Origin: Microbacterium sp. RU33B
GTDB lineage: Bacteria; Actinomycetota; Actinomycetes; Actinomycetales; Microbacteriaceae
Length of the DNA stretch: 64,000 bases
Assembly (NCBI RefSeq): GCF_900155915.1
Contig: NZ_FTPO01000001.1
Location: 930,001 to 994,000, forward strand
Direction of reading: 5' to 3'
Shown piece after piece: positions 34,579-43,577 of this stretch. The stretch's first letter is position 1; each line of letters opens with the position of its first letter. Made by a program: the position numbers and the translations under genes. The notes beneath the pieces are model-generated. The model worked only from the letters and a program-made list of their open reading frames with translations. It was not told the DNA's origin and did not search any database.

Positions 34579-34615
34579 GGACGCCACCCCGCGATAGGCT
34601 CGCGGGGTGGCGTCC
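34579..34615. terminator. Perfect 16-bp hairpin spanning the next gene's promoter and start codon
   Basis: The left arm 34579-34594 and right arm 34600-34615 are perfectly complementary around the loop TAGGC; TTCTCGTTC follows. It lies 12 bases after the protease stop. The loop and first base of the right arm form TAGGCT, the -10 of the next gene, and the right arm holds that gene's GTG start. Confidence 0.7.
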
Positions 34616-35893
34616 TTCTCGTTCGGCGCGGGGAATCTGAGCAAGCTCGTCCGCATCCCGCTCTATCTCGCAGGGCGTCTCGCGACCCTCGTCATTCCGA
34701 GATCGCGCGACGAATGGGTCTTCGGGTGCGCCGTGGGCGTCGCCGACGGAGCGCTCGCCCTGTGGGAGGTCGCCGCAGCCGACGGGCGCCCCGCGGTGTG
34801 GCTGGTCTCCGACGACGCGCAGGCGCGGGATGCGGCGGCACGCGGCATCCCGCACGTGCCGACCTCCTCGCTGCGCGGGTTCTGGCGCACGGCCCGTGCG
34901 CGCGTCGTCGTCGTGACGCACGGCTTCGGCGATGCCAACCGGTATGCGCAGGCGGGGGCGTTCATCGTGCAGCTCTGGCACGGCATCCCCCTCAAGCGCA
35001 TCGGACTCGATTCGCCGGAGACCACCCGCGCGCCCGCGGTGCTGCGCCGGATGCCGGGGGTCTCACGCCTCCTCGGCATCCTGTACCGCCGCGCCACGAG
35101 CCGCATCTCGGTGCTGCCGGCGGCGTCCCACCTCGTGCGGGGGCGGCTCGAGTCCGCCTTCGCTCTCGGCGACGCGCGCGTCCCGGTGACCGGCGAGCCC
35201 CGCGTCGACGTGCTGTCGCGGGGGTCGGCAGCGCAGCGCCGCTCCGCGGCCCGCGCCGCGATCGCCGCGGCCGTGGGCGAGATCGGCGTGGACACCCGCC
35301 TGGTGCTCTATGCGCCGACGTGGCGCGACGGGGAGCCCGATCCCGCTGTTCCGTCGGCGACGGAGTGGGAGACGATCATCGATGTGCTCGATCAGCGCGA
35401 CGCCGTTCTCCTCGTCCGCTCGCACCACCTCGGTGCGGGCGACTACGTGCCGCCGCGACGCACCGCACGGGTCCGTGCGCTCGGCAGCGCGGTCGTCGCC
35501 GACGTCACACCGCTGCTGCCCGGGCTGGACGCCCTCGTGACCGACTACTCCTCGCTCGCCTTCGATGCATCCCTCGTGCCGCTGCCCGTCGTCTTCCTCG
35601 CGCCGGATGTCGCCGAGTACGGCGCGCGTCGCGGTTTCTACGGCCGGTTCGAGGATGTCGCCGGCGACGATGCGGCGCTCTCCTGGACGGATGCCGCGGC
35701 GCAGCTGGACGCCCTCCTCGGCGACGAGACCGTCCTCCTCGAACGAGTGAACCGCGCGCGACGTCTGGATGAACGCGTGCATGCCTTCCGCGACGGGGGC
35801 AACACCGTCCGGGTGTACCGTGCGATCCTGGCAGGGCTCGGCGATCCGTCTGACGGAATCGATGCCCGTGCGAGGATGGACGCCCCGAAGTGA
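34607..35893 (+). CDS. CDP-glycerol glycerophosphotransferase family protein (TagF-like)
   Basis: The 428-residue protein has the TagF/Glyphos_transf fold marks: QLWHGIPLKRIG, LVLYAPTWRDGE, VRSHHLG and DALVTDYSSLAFD. Enzymes of this family move polyol phosphate (glycerol- or ribitol-phosphate) from a CDP carrier onto a growing teichoic-acid-like polymer at the inner membrane face. GTG 34607 has TAGGCT exactly six bases upstream, predicting leaderless translation. It is followed 13 bases later by a second family member. Confidence 0.85.
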   Translation: MASFSFGAGNLSKLVRIPLYLAGRLATLVIPRSRDEWVFGCAVGVADGALALWEVAAADGRPAVWLVSDDAQARDAAARGIPHVPTSSLRGFWRTARARVVVVTHGFGDANRYAQAGAFIVQLWHGIPLKRIGLDSPETTRAPAVLRRMPGVSRLLGILYRRATSRISVLPAASHLVRGRLESAFALGDARVPVTGEPRVDVLSRGSAAQRRSAARAAIAAAVGEIGVDTRLVLYAPTWRDGEPDPAVPSATEWETIIDVLDQRDAVLLVRSHHLGAGDYVPPRRTARVRALGSAVVADVTPLLPGLDALVTDYSSLAFDASLVPLPVVFLAPDVAEYGARRGFYGRFEDVAGDDAALSWTDAAAQLDALLGDETVLLERVNRARRLDERVHAFRDGGNTVRVYRAILAGLGDPSDGIDARARMDAPK

Positions 35894-35906
35894 TGAAGGA
35901 AGACGC

Positions 35907-37358
35907 ATGATCGACGCCCGGTTCGCCGCCGAGGACGGTGCCCGCCTTCTCCTCTCCGGGGAAGGTCCGCGACCCTCTTCCGTCGAGCTCGTGGGTCCAC
36001 GCGCGCGTGTCACGGCGTCGCTCACCGGCCGAGGCAAGACCTGGAAGGCCGTCCTGCCGCTGCGTGCCGCGCGCTGGGGAGGCCCGGAGCTTCCGCTTCC
36101 CACCGGAACGTACGACGTGCGCATCGTCCCGGCCGAAGGCGCCGATCCCCTCGGGAGACCCGTCGACGTGCCTCTCGCGCAGCTCGGCACCCTTCGCGCG
36201 TCGCTCGAGGACGGCACGCTGAGGATCGGACCGCCGATCGATCCGGCCTACGACTCCGGTGAGGGACAGGACGCCCTCGAGCGCCGATACGCGACCCGTC
36301 CGGGCGGACTCGAGAACGCCGTGTTCTTCGAGAGCTTCTACGGACGCAACGCGAGCTGCAACCCCCTCGCGATCGACCGGGAGCTCGCACGGCGTGCGCC
36401 CGGGATCACGCGCTACTGGAGCGTCGTCGATCTCTCGGTGCAGGTGCCCGAAGGTGCGATCCCGGTCGTCGAAGGCAGCCCCGACTGGTGGCGGGCCCGC
36501 GGATCGTCGCGCCTGCTCGTCGTCAACGACTGGCTGCGACGCCGCTTCGTGCGTCGCCGAGGCCAGGTCGTGCTGCAGACCTGGCACGGCACGCCGCTGA
36601 AGCGTCTCGCGCTGCACCGTCCCGGCTTCGATCTCCGCCGGACGGCGGCGGTCGTGAAGGAGTCGCTGCGCTGGAACATCCTCCTCGCTCAGAACCCGTA
36701 CGCGGAGCGCATTCTGGGCAAGGCATACGCGTTCCTCCGCCGCCCCATCTGGGTCGAGGGGTATCCGCGCAACGACGTCCTGACGACGGGCGATGGCTCC
36801 CCGACGCGGGCCGCCCTCGGCATCCGTCCCGACGAGCGCGTGCTGCTCTACGCCCCGACGTGGCGTGACGACCGCTCCGAGATGGTCGACTTCGTCGATC
36901 CGGCCGCCCTCGCGGCCGCCACCGACTCCGTGGTCCTCGTGCGCGGGCACTCGCGCACGCTGCAGCCGGGACGGGATGCCTCCGGCCCTCGGGTCGTGGA
37001 CGTCACGGGATTCCCCGACACGTCGAGGCTCCTGCTGGTGGCCGACGCGCTCATCACCGACTACTCGTCCGTCATGTTCGACTTCAGCGTCACCGGCAAG
37101 CCGATGTACTTCCTCGTGCCCGACCTCGAGCACTACCGGGGCGAGCTGCGCGGCTTCTACTTCGATCTGCCCGCGCACGCCCCGGGCCCCGTCGTGCACT
37201 CGCAGGACGAGCTCGTGCACGCCGTCACGGCGGCCGACGCGGCGGCGTACGCGGAGAAGTACGCGCAGTGGCGGGCGAAGTTCAACGCGCGCGACGACGG
37301 CAACGCCGCCGACCGCGTCGTGTCGCGCATCATCGACCAGAGGCTCATCGAGCCCTGA
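35907..37358 (+). CDS. CDP-glycerol glycerophosphotransferase family protein with N-terminal extra domain
   Basis: The 483-residue protein has about 110 N-terminal residues that look beta-rich and are not part of the catalytic fold. FESFYGRNASCNP, LQTWHGTPLKRL, LLYAPTWRDD and DALITDYSSVMFDF follow, all TagF-family signatures. It probably polymerises or primes a wall polymer together with the preceding gene. ATG 35907 has GAAGGA seven bases upstream. It is convergent with a glycosyltransferase gene. Confidence 0.87.
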   Translation: MIDARFAAEDGARLLLSGEGPRPSSVELVGPRARVTASLTGRGKTWKAVLPLRAARWGGPELPLPTGTYDVRIVPAEGADPLGRPVDVPLAQLGTLRASLEDGTLRIGPPIDPAYDSGEGQDALERRYATRPGGLENAVFFESFYGRNASCNPLAIDRELARRAPGITRYWSVVDLSVQVPEGAIPVVEGSPDWWRARGSSRLLVVNDWLRRRFVRRRGQVVLQTWHGTPLKRLALHRPGFDLRRTAAVVKESLRWNILLAQNPYAERILGKAYAFLRRPIWVEGYPRNDVLTTGDGSPTRAALGIRPDERVLLYAPTWRDDRSEMVDFVDPAALAAATDSVVLVRGHSRTLQPGRDASGPRVVDVTGFPDTSRLLLVADALITDYSSVMFDFSVTGKPMYFLVPDLEHYRGELRGFYFDLPAHAPGPVVHSQDELVHAVTAADAAAYAEKYAQWRAKFNARDDGNAADRVVSRIIDQRLIEP

Positions 37359-37368
37359 TCACGTCGGC

Positions 37369-38460
37369 CTACGGCAGCGGTGTGTTGCGGTCGCCGAGCC
37401 GCGACGTGTCGACGGTGTCGTGCGCTCCGGCCGCGACCCCGGCGAGGAACCCCGCGCCCCACGACAGATGCATCGTGGGCAGCACCGCGGCCGTCCACAG
37501 CTTGTCGCGCCAGCCCGAGCCGCCGCGCAGCAGCGCCCACGCGACGATCAGCACGACGTACGCGGCGACCGGGAGGTAGACGACGGATGCCGCGACGGCC
37601 CACCCGCCGGCGAGCAGGCCGGTCGCCTGCAGCACCGCGACCACGACGCTGAGCGCGATCGTCAGCAGGAGCAGCGGGGGAGCGAAGAAGCGCACCGAGT
37701 TCCCCCGACCGAATCGACGCACGAGCTCGCCGCGCCACCGTCCGGTCGCGCGGAACTGCCGGGCCAGCCGCTGCCAGCTCTCGCGTGGCCAGTACGTGAC
37801 CGACAGGGCCGGATCGAACCAGACCCGATAGCCGGCCCGACGGATGCGGTAGTTGAGCTCCCAGTCCTCACCGCGTCGGATGGACTCGTCGAACATGCCG
37901 ACCTCGTCGAGCACGGCGCGGCGGAACACGCCGAGGTACGCCGACTCCGCCTCGCCCTCCTGCGTGCCGCCGTGGTAGGCGCCGCCGCCGAGGCCGACGG
38001 GGGAGTTGTAGGCGCGGGCCACGGCGCGCTGGAAGGGCGCGCGGCCGTCGGCGCGCATGACGCCCCCCACGTTCGCGGCCCGCGTGCGGGCGAGCGTCGC
38101 GATCGCATCGGCCGTGTACCCCGGCTCGAGCTCGGAGTGCGCGTCGACGCGGACGATGGTCGGATAGCGGCCGGCGCGTATCGCGAGATTGAGTCCGACG
38201 GGGATGTCGGCCGCGGGATTGTCGACCAGCACGACGCGGGGATCGCGGGCGGCGAGCTCGTGGGCGAGCTCCGTGGTGCCGTCGGTGGAGGGGCCGAGGG
38301 CGAGGATCAGCTCGCCGGGTCCGTCGAACTCCTGGGCCAGGACGGTCTCGACGGCGCGCTCCAGATAGGCCCGCTCGTTGAGCACGGGCATGACGAACGT
38401 GACGCCGGCGCCCGGGGCGACCTCGGGCGCATCTCTGCGACCGAGGGCGACGACATGCAC
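37369..38460 (-). CDS. Family 2 glycosyltransferase with C-terminal membrane helices
   Basis: The 363-residue protein has the GT2 start TFVMPVLNERAYLERAV, the DXD-like metal site VRVDAHSE, GEDWELNYRIRRAGYRVWFDP (acceptor region) and three or four C-terminal membrane helices. It resembles ExoA/succinoglycan-type GTs and should add a sugar to a lipid-linked or wall polymer precursor. GTG 38460 has CATGAT six bases upstream, a non-consensus but correctly placed -10. It lies among TagF-like genes. Confidence 0.85.
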   Translation of the reverse strand: MHVVALGRRDAPEVAPGAGVTFVMPVLNERAYLERAVETVLAQEFDGPGELILALGPSTDGTTELAHELAARDPRVVLVDNPAADIPVGLNLAIRAGRYPTIVRVDAHSELEPGYTADAIATLARTRAANVGGVMRADGRAPFQRAVARAYNSPVGLGGGAYHGGTQEGEAESAYLGVFRRAVLDEVGMFDESIRRGEDWELNYRIRRAGYRVWFDPALSVTYWPRESWQRLARQFRATGRWRGELVRRFGRGNSVRFFAPPLLLLTIALSVVVAVLQATGLLAGGWAVAASVVYLPVAAYVVLIVAWALLRGGSGWRDKLWTAAVLPTMHLSWGAGFLAGVAAGAHDTVDTSRLGDRNTPLP

Positions 38461-38501
38461 TGCACGATCATGTCATGCGCACCCCTCGCTACGCTGAGTG
38501 G

Positions 38502-39779
38502 GTGGGAATCGTCTCGGATGGGCGCAAGGCCGTCGCCCTGCTGCGCAAGGCCGTCGTCAGCCGCTCGGCGGTGCGGTCTGTGAGGCGCTCGCTGGCGGCG
38601 CTGCCGGAGCCGAAGGAGCATCACTTCCGCGTCGCCGTCTACTTCGCCGACGGTGCGGTCAACATGTACCAGATGCGGCAGTGGTACAAGCCGTTGGCGG
38701 AGCTGGAGAAGCACTGGCCGGTGGTCATCCTCAGCCGTGCTGCCACGGGAGCGCAGGCACTCGTCGCCGAGTCTCCCGTGCCCGTCGCCTTCGTCCCCAC
38801 GGTGCGCGACCTGGAACGCTACATCGCCCGTCAGGACATCCGCGTCGTCCTGTACGTCAATCAGAACACACGCAACTTCCAGATGTTCCGCTACGGCCGG
38901 CGATGGCATGTGTTCATCAACCACGGCGAGTCGGACAAGATGTACATGACGACGAACCAGTTCAAGGCCTACGACTACGCGTTCGTCGCCGGCGATGCCG
39001 CGCGGGAGCGTCTGTCGCGCGTGCTGTGGGACTACGACCTCGAGGCCCGCACGATCGAGATCGGCCGACCGCAGGCAGACCACTACTCCGGGGTGCTGCC
39101 CTACACGCCGGATGAGCGCACGGTCGTGCTGTATGCGCCGACGTGGGAGGGCGATCGTCCTTCCGCCCACTACGGGTCGATCGCGACCCACGGGGAGGCC
39201 CTCGTCGCCGCGCTCCTGGCGACCGGCCGGCACCGAGTGGTCTACCGGCCGCATCCGCGCTCCGGAGTCGTCGACGCCGAGTACGGCGCGGCGAACCGGC
39301 GCATCATCGCGTCGCTGGCGGCCGCGAACGCCGCCGATCCCACGGCGCAGCACGTCTTCGACGACGGCCCCGATCTCGGCTGGCAGCTCGCAGCGGCCGA
39401 CGTCGCGATCGTCGACATCTCGGCCATGGTCTACGACCGCCTCGCGGCCGACAAGCCGCTGATGATCACGCGACCCGTCGACCCGGAGGCCGTCATCGAC
39501 CTCCACGGCTATCTGTCGGCCTGCGAGTGGCTGGATGCCGCCGCCGCACCGTCCGTCGTCGCCGAGACCGATCGCGTGCTCGGCGACCCCGAGTCGGTCG
39601 CCCGGCTCGAGGAATGGGTGCGCCGCTACTTCGGCGACACGCGCCCGGGCGCCGCGACCGAGCGGTTCCACGGCGCGATCCGACGTCTCATGGACCAGTG
39701 GGACGAGTGGCACACCCGCACGACCGACGAGCCCGACGATGACGAGCACGACCCCGAAGAGGCCGAGCTCGACGACTGA
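38502..39779 (+). CDS. CDP-glycerol glycerophosphotransferase family protein, divergent member
   Basis: The 425-residue protein keeps the family fold with altered motifs: FINHGESDKMYM replaces the usual WHGTxLK, and VVLYAPTWEGDRPS, YRPHPRSG and VAIVDISAMVYDR follow. The catalytic His is kept. The C-terminus is highly acidic (DEPDDDEHDPEEAELDD). GTG 38502 is chosen over ATG 38475 because TACGCT at 38490-38495 lies exactly six bases before it. It is divergent from the GT2 gene. Confidence 0.82.
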   Translation: MGIVSDGRKAVALLRKAVVSRSAVRSVRRSLAALPEPKEHHFRVAVYFADGAVNMYQMRQWYKPLAELEKHWPVVILSRAATGAQALVAESPVPVAFVPTVRDLERYIARQDIRVVLYVNQNTRNFQMFRYGRRWHVFINHGESDKMYMTTNQFKAYDYAFVAGDAARERLSRVLWDYDLEARTIEIGRPQADHYSGVLPYTPDERTVVLYAPTWEGDRPSAHYGSIATHGEALVAALLATGRHRVVYRPHPRSGVVDAEYGAANRRIIASLAAANAADPTAQHVFDDGPDLGWQLAAADVAIVDISAMVYDRLAADKPLMITRPVDPEAVIDLHGYLSACEWLDAAAAPSVVAETDRVLGDPESVARLEEWVRRYFGDTRPGAATERFHGAIRRLMDQWDEWHTRTTDEPDDDEHDPEEAELDD

Positions 39780-39788
39780 GCGCCGAAG

Positions 39789-41174
39789 TCAGGCCGTCGT
39801 GCGCAGGCTGGTCGTCGAGGGCTGGCCGACGAGTCGGCCGATGGCCCGGAGCGGGATGGCGACCCACGTCGGGCGGTTGCGCGCCTCGTAGATCGCCTCG
39901 TAGACCGCCTTGTCGAGCTCGAGGGCGGCCAGCAGCGTGCGCTCCAGTGCGAGATCGACGTCGGCCACCTGCGCGTAGCCGTCGAGGAAGGCCTGCCGCG
40001 CGGCGCGCGCCCACGCCAGCATGCCCTCGGGCGACCGATCGGGCTGGTCGAGTCGGATCGACCCGGCGACGTAGTCGAAGGAGCGGAGCATGCCGGCGAC
40101 ATCGCGCAGCGCCAGGTCGGGGCTCCGTCGCTCCGCCATGGGCCGCAGCGGTTCCCCCTCGAAATCGAGGAGCATCCAGCCGTGTTCGGGGGAGCCCAGC
40201 ACCTGCCCGAGGTGGTAGTCGCCGTGGATGCGCTGGAGGGGCGGCCACGCCGCATCCAGCGCCCGCTCGTAGACCGCTTCGATCGCTTCTCGCCGCTCGG
40301 CGATCGCGGGGACTTCGGCCTCGGCGATCGCCAGGCGTCGCAGCCATGTCGCCGACATCGCGTCGCGCACATCGGGGCCGCTGGGGACGGTGGGGAACAG
40401 CTCGGCCAGGTCGAGGTGCACGTCCGCCGTGGCTGCACCGAGGTCGCGGGCTCGCACGGTGAAGTCCTCGCCGGCTGCCGCTGCACGCAGCGCGACGCGC
40501 CAGGCGTCGTCGACGTCGGGCAGGAACTCCTGCGCGAAGGCGAGCGAGCCGGTCACCGTACCGCGCGTCGCGGTGTCGGGCCAGGTGCCCTCCACCGAGC
40601 CGATCGCGCGCGGAACGTGCGGCGATCCGTGGTTCGCGAGCGCCGTCTGCAGCTCGATGTCGGGGTTCAGTCCCGCGTGGAGCTGCCGGAACACCTTGCA
40701 GATGACCGGCACCGCGCCGTCGGCGGACTCGTAGATGATCGAGGTGTTCGACTGCTCGCCGGCGAGCACACGCGACCGGCGTCCGGCGCCGGACAGCCCG
40801 GGCGCGGTCGTCGTTCCCGTGATCACCGTGCCGGGACCGCGCCCGTCGCCGCCCTCGGTCACCAGCTGCAGCAGGGCACCGGCGTAGGCGGGGTCGTGGG
40901 GTCCGTCGATGAAGGTGGTGCCCGGCTCCGGGCTGCCGATGACATGGTCGGGCGAGGCCTCGACGGCAGCGGTCGCCCGCGCGACCACGGGAAGCTGGTA
41001 GAGCACCGGAGGAAGGGAGCCCTCGTCCGACACCAGGAAGGTGCGCACGGTGGCGCCGGGGTCGGTGGGGAGGTCCCACCAGGCGATGAGGCGAAGGCTC
41101 GGCGGCCTGCCCTTCGCGGCGTACCACCGTTGCCGCGGCATCCAGGCCGCCAGGCACGCCAGCGTGCTATCCAT
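39789..41174 (-). CDS. mak: Maltokinase
   Basis: The 461-residue kinase begins with the maltokinase N-cap (LAAWMPRQRWYAAKG) and carries the APH-fold loop HGDYHLGQVL and the metal motif LLDFEGEPLRP, all intact. It phosphorylates maltose to maltose-1-phosphate, feeding GlgE glucan synthesis. The usual partners treS, glgE and glgB are not in the window, so this copy stands alone. ATG 41174 has a reverse-strand TAACCT (41187-41182) seven bases upstream. A LacI-type palindrome lies about 45 bases above the start. Confidence 0.9.
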   Translation of the reverse strand: MDSTLACLAAWMPRQRWYAAKGRPPSLRLIAWWDLPTDPGATVRTFLVSDEGSLPPVLYQLPVVARATAAVEASPDHVIGSPEPGTTFIDGPHDPAYAGALLQLVTEGGDGRGPGTVITGTTTAPGLSGAGRRSRVLAGEQSNTSIIYESADGAVPVICKVFRQLHAGLNPDIELQTALANHGSPHVPRAIGSVEGTWPDTATRGTVTGSLAFAQEFLPDVDDAWRVALRAAAAGEDFTVRARDLGAATADVHLDLAELFPTVPSGPDVRDAMSATWLRRLAIAEAEVPAIAERREAIEAVYERALDAAWPPLQRIHGDYHLGQVLGSPEHGWMLLDFEGEPLRPMAERRSPDLALRDVAGMLRSFDYVAGSIRLDQPDRSPEGMLAWARAARQAFLDGYAQVADVDLALERTLLAALELDKAVYEAIYEARNRPTWVAIPLRAIGRLVGQPSTTSLRTTA

Positions 41175-41217
41175 ACATGCGAGGTTATGCCCCCCGGCAC
41201 GGAGTGTCGAGGATTGT

Positions 41218-41231
41218 TGCAAGCGCTTGCA
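41218..41231. promoter_or_regulatory. LacI-family operator-like palindrome
   Basis: TGCAAGCGCTTGCA is a perfect 14-bp palindrome with the central CG typical of LacI/GalR/MalR sites. It lies just upstream of the predicted -35 of the maltokinase promoter and 69 bases before the divergent hydrolase start, so it could control either gene. Confidence 0.6.
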
Positions 41232-41299
41232 CCGCCGTGTCGGTTCCGCGCAGGTCTACGGGCCTCGCGCGGAGCGACGCGGTCTGCCACCATTCGGTC

Positions 41300-42253
41300 A
41301 TGGACGAGCTCGCGTCGTGGACACGGACCACCTCGACCTTCGACGGCGAGACCCGCGAGGTCTATCGCAAGGGATCGGGGACCGGGGTCATCGTCCTGCA
41401 CGAGATGCCGGGTCTGAGCGCCGATGTGGTCGCCTTCGCCGAGCAGATCGTGGCACGCGGCCACACCGTCCTGCTTCCCCGACTGTTCGGCCAGCTCGAC
41501 GGCTTCCCCCTCGCGACGGCGGGCGAGGATCTCCGACGCTTCTGCATCCGACGCGAGTTCGCGGTGTTCGCACGGGGGCGCACGAGCCCGATCGTGGTGT
41601 GGCTGCGCGCTCTCGCGCGCGCACTCCATGACGAACAGCCCCGCAGTCCGGGTGTCGGAGTGGTGGGCATGTGCTTCACGGGCGGGTTCGCCCTCGCGAT
41701 GCTCGCCGATCACACGGTCATCGCGCCCGTGCTCGCCGAACCGTCGCTGCCGTTCCCGGTGGGCGTCCTGCCCGGCCGCGCGGCCGCACGGGGCGCGGAT
41801 CTCGGGCTGAGCCCGGACGACCTGGCGGCGGCGCGGGATTCGTCGTGCGAGGTCCTCGGGCTCCGATTCCGGAAGGACTGGATGTCGGGAACCCGCTTCG
41901 CCGCCCTCGAACGCGAACTCGGCGATCGCTTCGTCGGCGTCGAGTTCGAGGGCCCCGGCCACTCCGTTCTGACCCGGGACCGGCGCGGTTCCGGTGTGCG
42001 CGACGTCCTGGACTTCCTCGATGCGAAGCTCGACGGGCGGGATCCGGCGCCGATCGAGCGGGACGCCGCGCGAGAGGCGGCCGCCGTGGCCGAGCTCTCG
42101 GCGTTCCCCGTCGTGGAGGCCGTCGTGACGCGGCAGGGGGACGAGCTCGAGGTGATCGTGGATCGTCCGCTGACCGACGACGAGTTCACGCGACTCGGCA
42201 TCGTCGCGCACGACAGGCTCGGCGTCAGGCCGGACGTGCGGCTGCGGCGCTGA
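41300..42253 (+). CDS. Dienelactone hydrolase family protein
   Basis: The 317-residue alpha/beta hydrolase has VIVLHEMPGL (with the conserved Glu), the nucleophile Cys in GVVGMCFTGGFAL and a late His in EGPGHSVLTRDR, the DLH triad pattern. About 70 extra C-terminal residues (from AAAVAELSAFPVV) form a small alpha/beta extension with no assigned role. The substrate is unknown. ATG 41300 gives the expected N-terminus. It is divergent from maltokinase. Confidence 0.82.
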   Translation: MDELASWTRTTSTFDGETREVYRKGSGTGVIVLHEMPGLSADVVAFAEQIVARGHTVLLPRLFGQLDGFPLATAGEDLRRFCIRREFAVFARGRTSPIVVWLRALARALHDEQPRSPGVGVVGMCFTGGFALAMLADHTVIAPVLAEPSLPFPVGVLPGRAAARGADLGLSPDDLAAARDSSCEVLGLRFRKDWMSGTRFAALERELGDRFVGVEFEGPGHSVLTRDRRGSGVRDVLDFLDAKLDGRDPAPIERDAAREAAAVAELSAFPVVEAVVTRQGDELEVIVDRPLTDDEFTRLGIVAHDRLGVRPDVRLRR

Positions 42254-42262
42254 GGAGCCGCG

Positions 42263-42490
42263 CTAGAGGTCCTCGCCCGTTTCGTGCGCTTCGACGATCT
42301 CGATCGCCGGGGGGACCGGGATGACGATCGACTCGATCGCTGCTCCGGAACCGCCGAGGAGGTCCACCGAGCCGGAGTCCACCGGCGCGGCATCCACCAG
42401 CTTCTCCGCGGCGCTCTCCGGACGGTCGGGCTCGGAGGGGAGCCCTGCCCACTCGGACGGCTCCTCCGGTCGCTGCATGAACAGACCCAT
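42263..42490 (-). CDS. Small acidic hypothetical protein
   Basis: The 75-residue protein starts MGLFMQRPEEPSEWAGLP and ends EIVEAHETGEDL. It is acidic, with a hydrophobic patch IESIVIPVPPAIEIV and no membrane helix or metal motif. I do not recognise the family. The start has GAGGAT six bases upstream, in line with the leaderless pattern. It sits between the hydrolase and EcsC genes. Confidence 0.6.
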   Translation of the reverse strand: MGLFMQRPEEPSEWAGLPSEPDRPESAAEKLVDAAPVDSGSVDLLGGSGAAIESIVIPVPPAIEIVEAHETGEDL

Positions 42491-42540
42491 GCCTCGATCC
42501 TCGCACGGATGGCCGGAGCTCTCGGCGAGGATCGGATGCC

Positions 42541-43491
42541 TCAGTCGTCGCCGAGATCGTCGCCCGACGCGACGACGTCGGTCGTGGCCGTGCTCTTCTT
42601 CGGTCCGCGTGTGATCGCCTTGCGGCCGACGGAGCCCACGGCGGTCGCGCCCTTCGTGACGCCGCCGGCGATGGCGTCGCCCGCACGTCGGATGCCCCGG
42701 ACGGCCGAGTGCTCCAGGCGTCGGGCTCCGGGTCGCGGCTCGATGTCGGCGGGGACCGTCGCGGGAGGCAGACCGAACGCGCGGCGCGAGTTGACGAGCA
42801 CCCGGCGTCCGAGGATGTGGTTGCCGGCCCCGCCGACCGCGGCGCCGATGCCGAACGGCAGCGCCTTGCCGATCACCGAGGCGCTGCCCTTGGCCGCGAA
42901 CTGCCGCACGAATGAACTCTTCAGCCGGTCGACGAGCGGACCCATCGCCGCGCGGGGGAGCGTCTTGGTGATGAGCTCGCCCCAGTACTTGTCGCGGCCC
43001 GGCCCTCGACCGGCGACCTGCCGTGCGAGCTGCGACACGAGGTCGACGCCCTCCTTGCCGAGCATGAGGGTCAGGACGAGAGCGCGGGCACGGTCGGGGT
43101 CGGAGACCGCGATTCCGTGCACTTCCGCGACGGACTGCGCGAAGAGCGTGGTCGCCTCGAGGAATCCGACGGTCTCCACTCCGCTGAGCGCGAGCGTCAC
43201 CCCGGTGCCGATGCCGGGAACGACCGCCGTGGCGCCGACGGCCGCGCCACCGGTGGTGACGGCGGCCAGATAGCGCCGCTCCAGGTAGCCGATGATCTGC
43301 GTGGTGGACGCATTCGGATGCCGGAGGCGGATGCTGCGCAGATGCGCGAGGACGGCCGGCCGCTGGATCGCGAGGACGCGGTCGAGCGCCCGGATGGCGC
43401 GCGGATGCTCCTCCGATCCGACAGGCGGGATGCCGCTCGCCCACGGGGCGTCGTCGGGAAGGGAGTGGATGCGGTGCACCTTCTCTGCCAT
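42541..43491 (-). CDS. EcsC family protein
   Basis: The 316-residue protein has the EcsC domain in its central ~200 residues: IIGYLERRYLAAVTTGGAAVGATAVVPGIGTG in parts, then KYWGELITKTLP and KALPFGIGAAVGGAGNHILGRRV. EcsC proteins are linked to ABC transporter or secretion functions in Bacillus, but the biochemical role is not known. ATG 43491 has TAGGAT on the reverse strand (43504-43499) seven bases upstream. The C-terminus is Lys/Arg-rich and then acidic. Confidence 0.8.
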   Translation of the reverse strand: MAEKVHRIHSLPDDAPWASGIPPVGSEEHPRAIRALDRVLAIQRPAVLAHLRSIRLRHPNASTTQIIGYLERRYLAAVTTGGAAVGATAVVPGIGTGVTLALSGVETVGFLEATTLFAQSVAEVHGIAVSDPDRARALVLTLMLGKEGVDLVSQLARQVAGRGPGRDKYWGELITKTLPRAAMGPLVDRLKSSFVRQFAAKGSASVIGKALPFGIGAAVGGAGNHILGRRVLVNSRRAFGLPPATVPADIEPRPGARRLEHSAVRGIRRAGDAIAGGVTKGATAVGSVGRKAITRGPKKSTATTDVVASGDDLGDD

Positions 43492-43577
43492 CAGGCCGAT
43501 CCTAGGAGCGTGCGCTGGCAGAGTGCTGGAAGCCGTCCCGACGAATCGGACCGGGTGCGCAGGCGGTGCCTGAGCGG

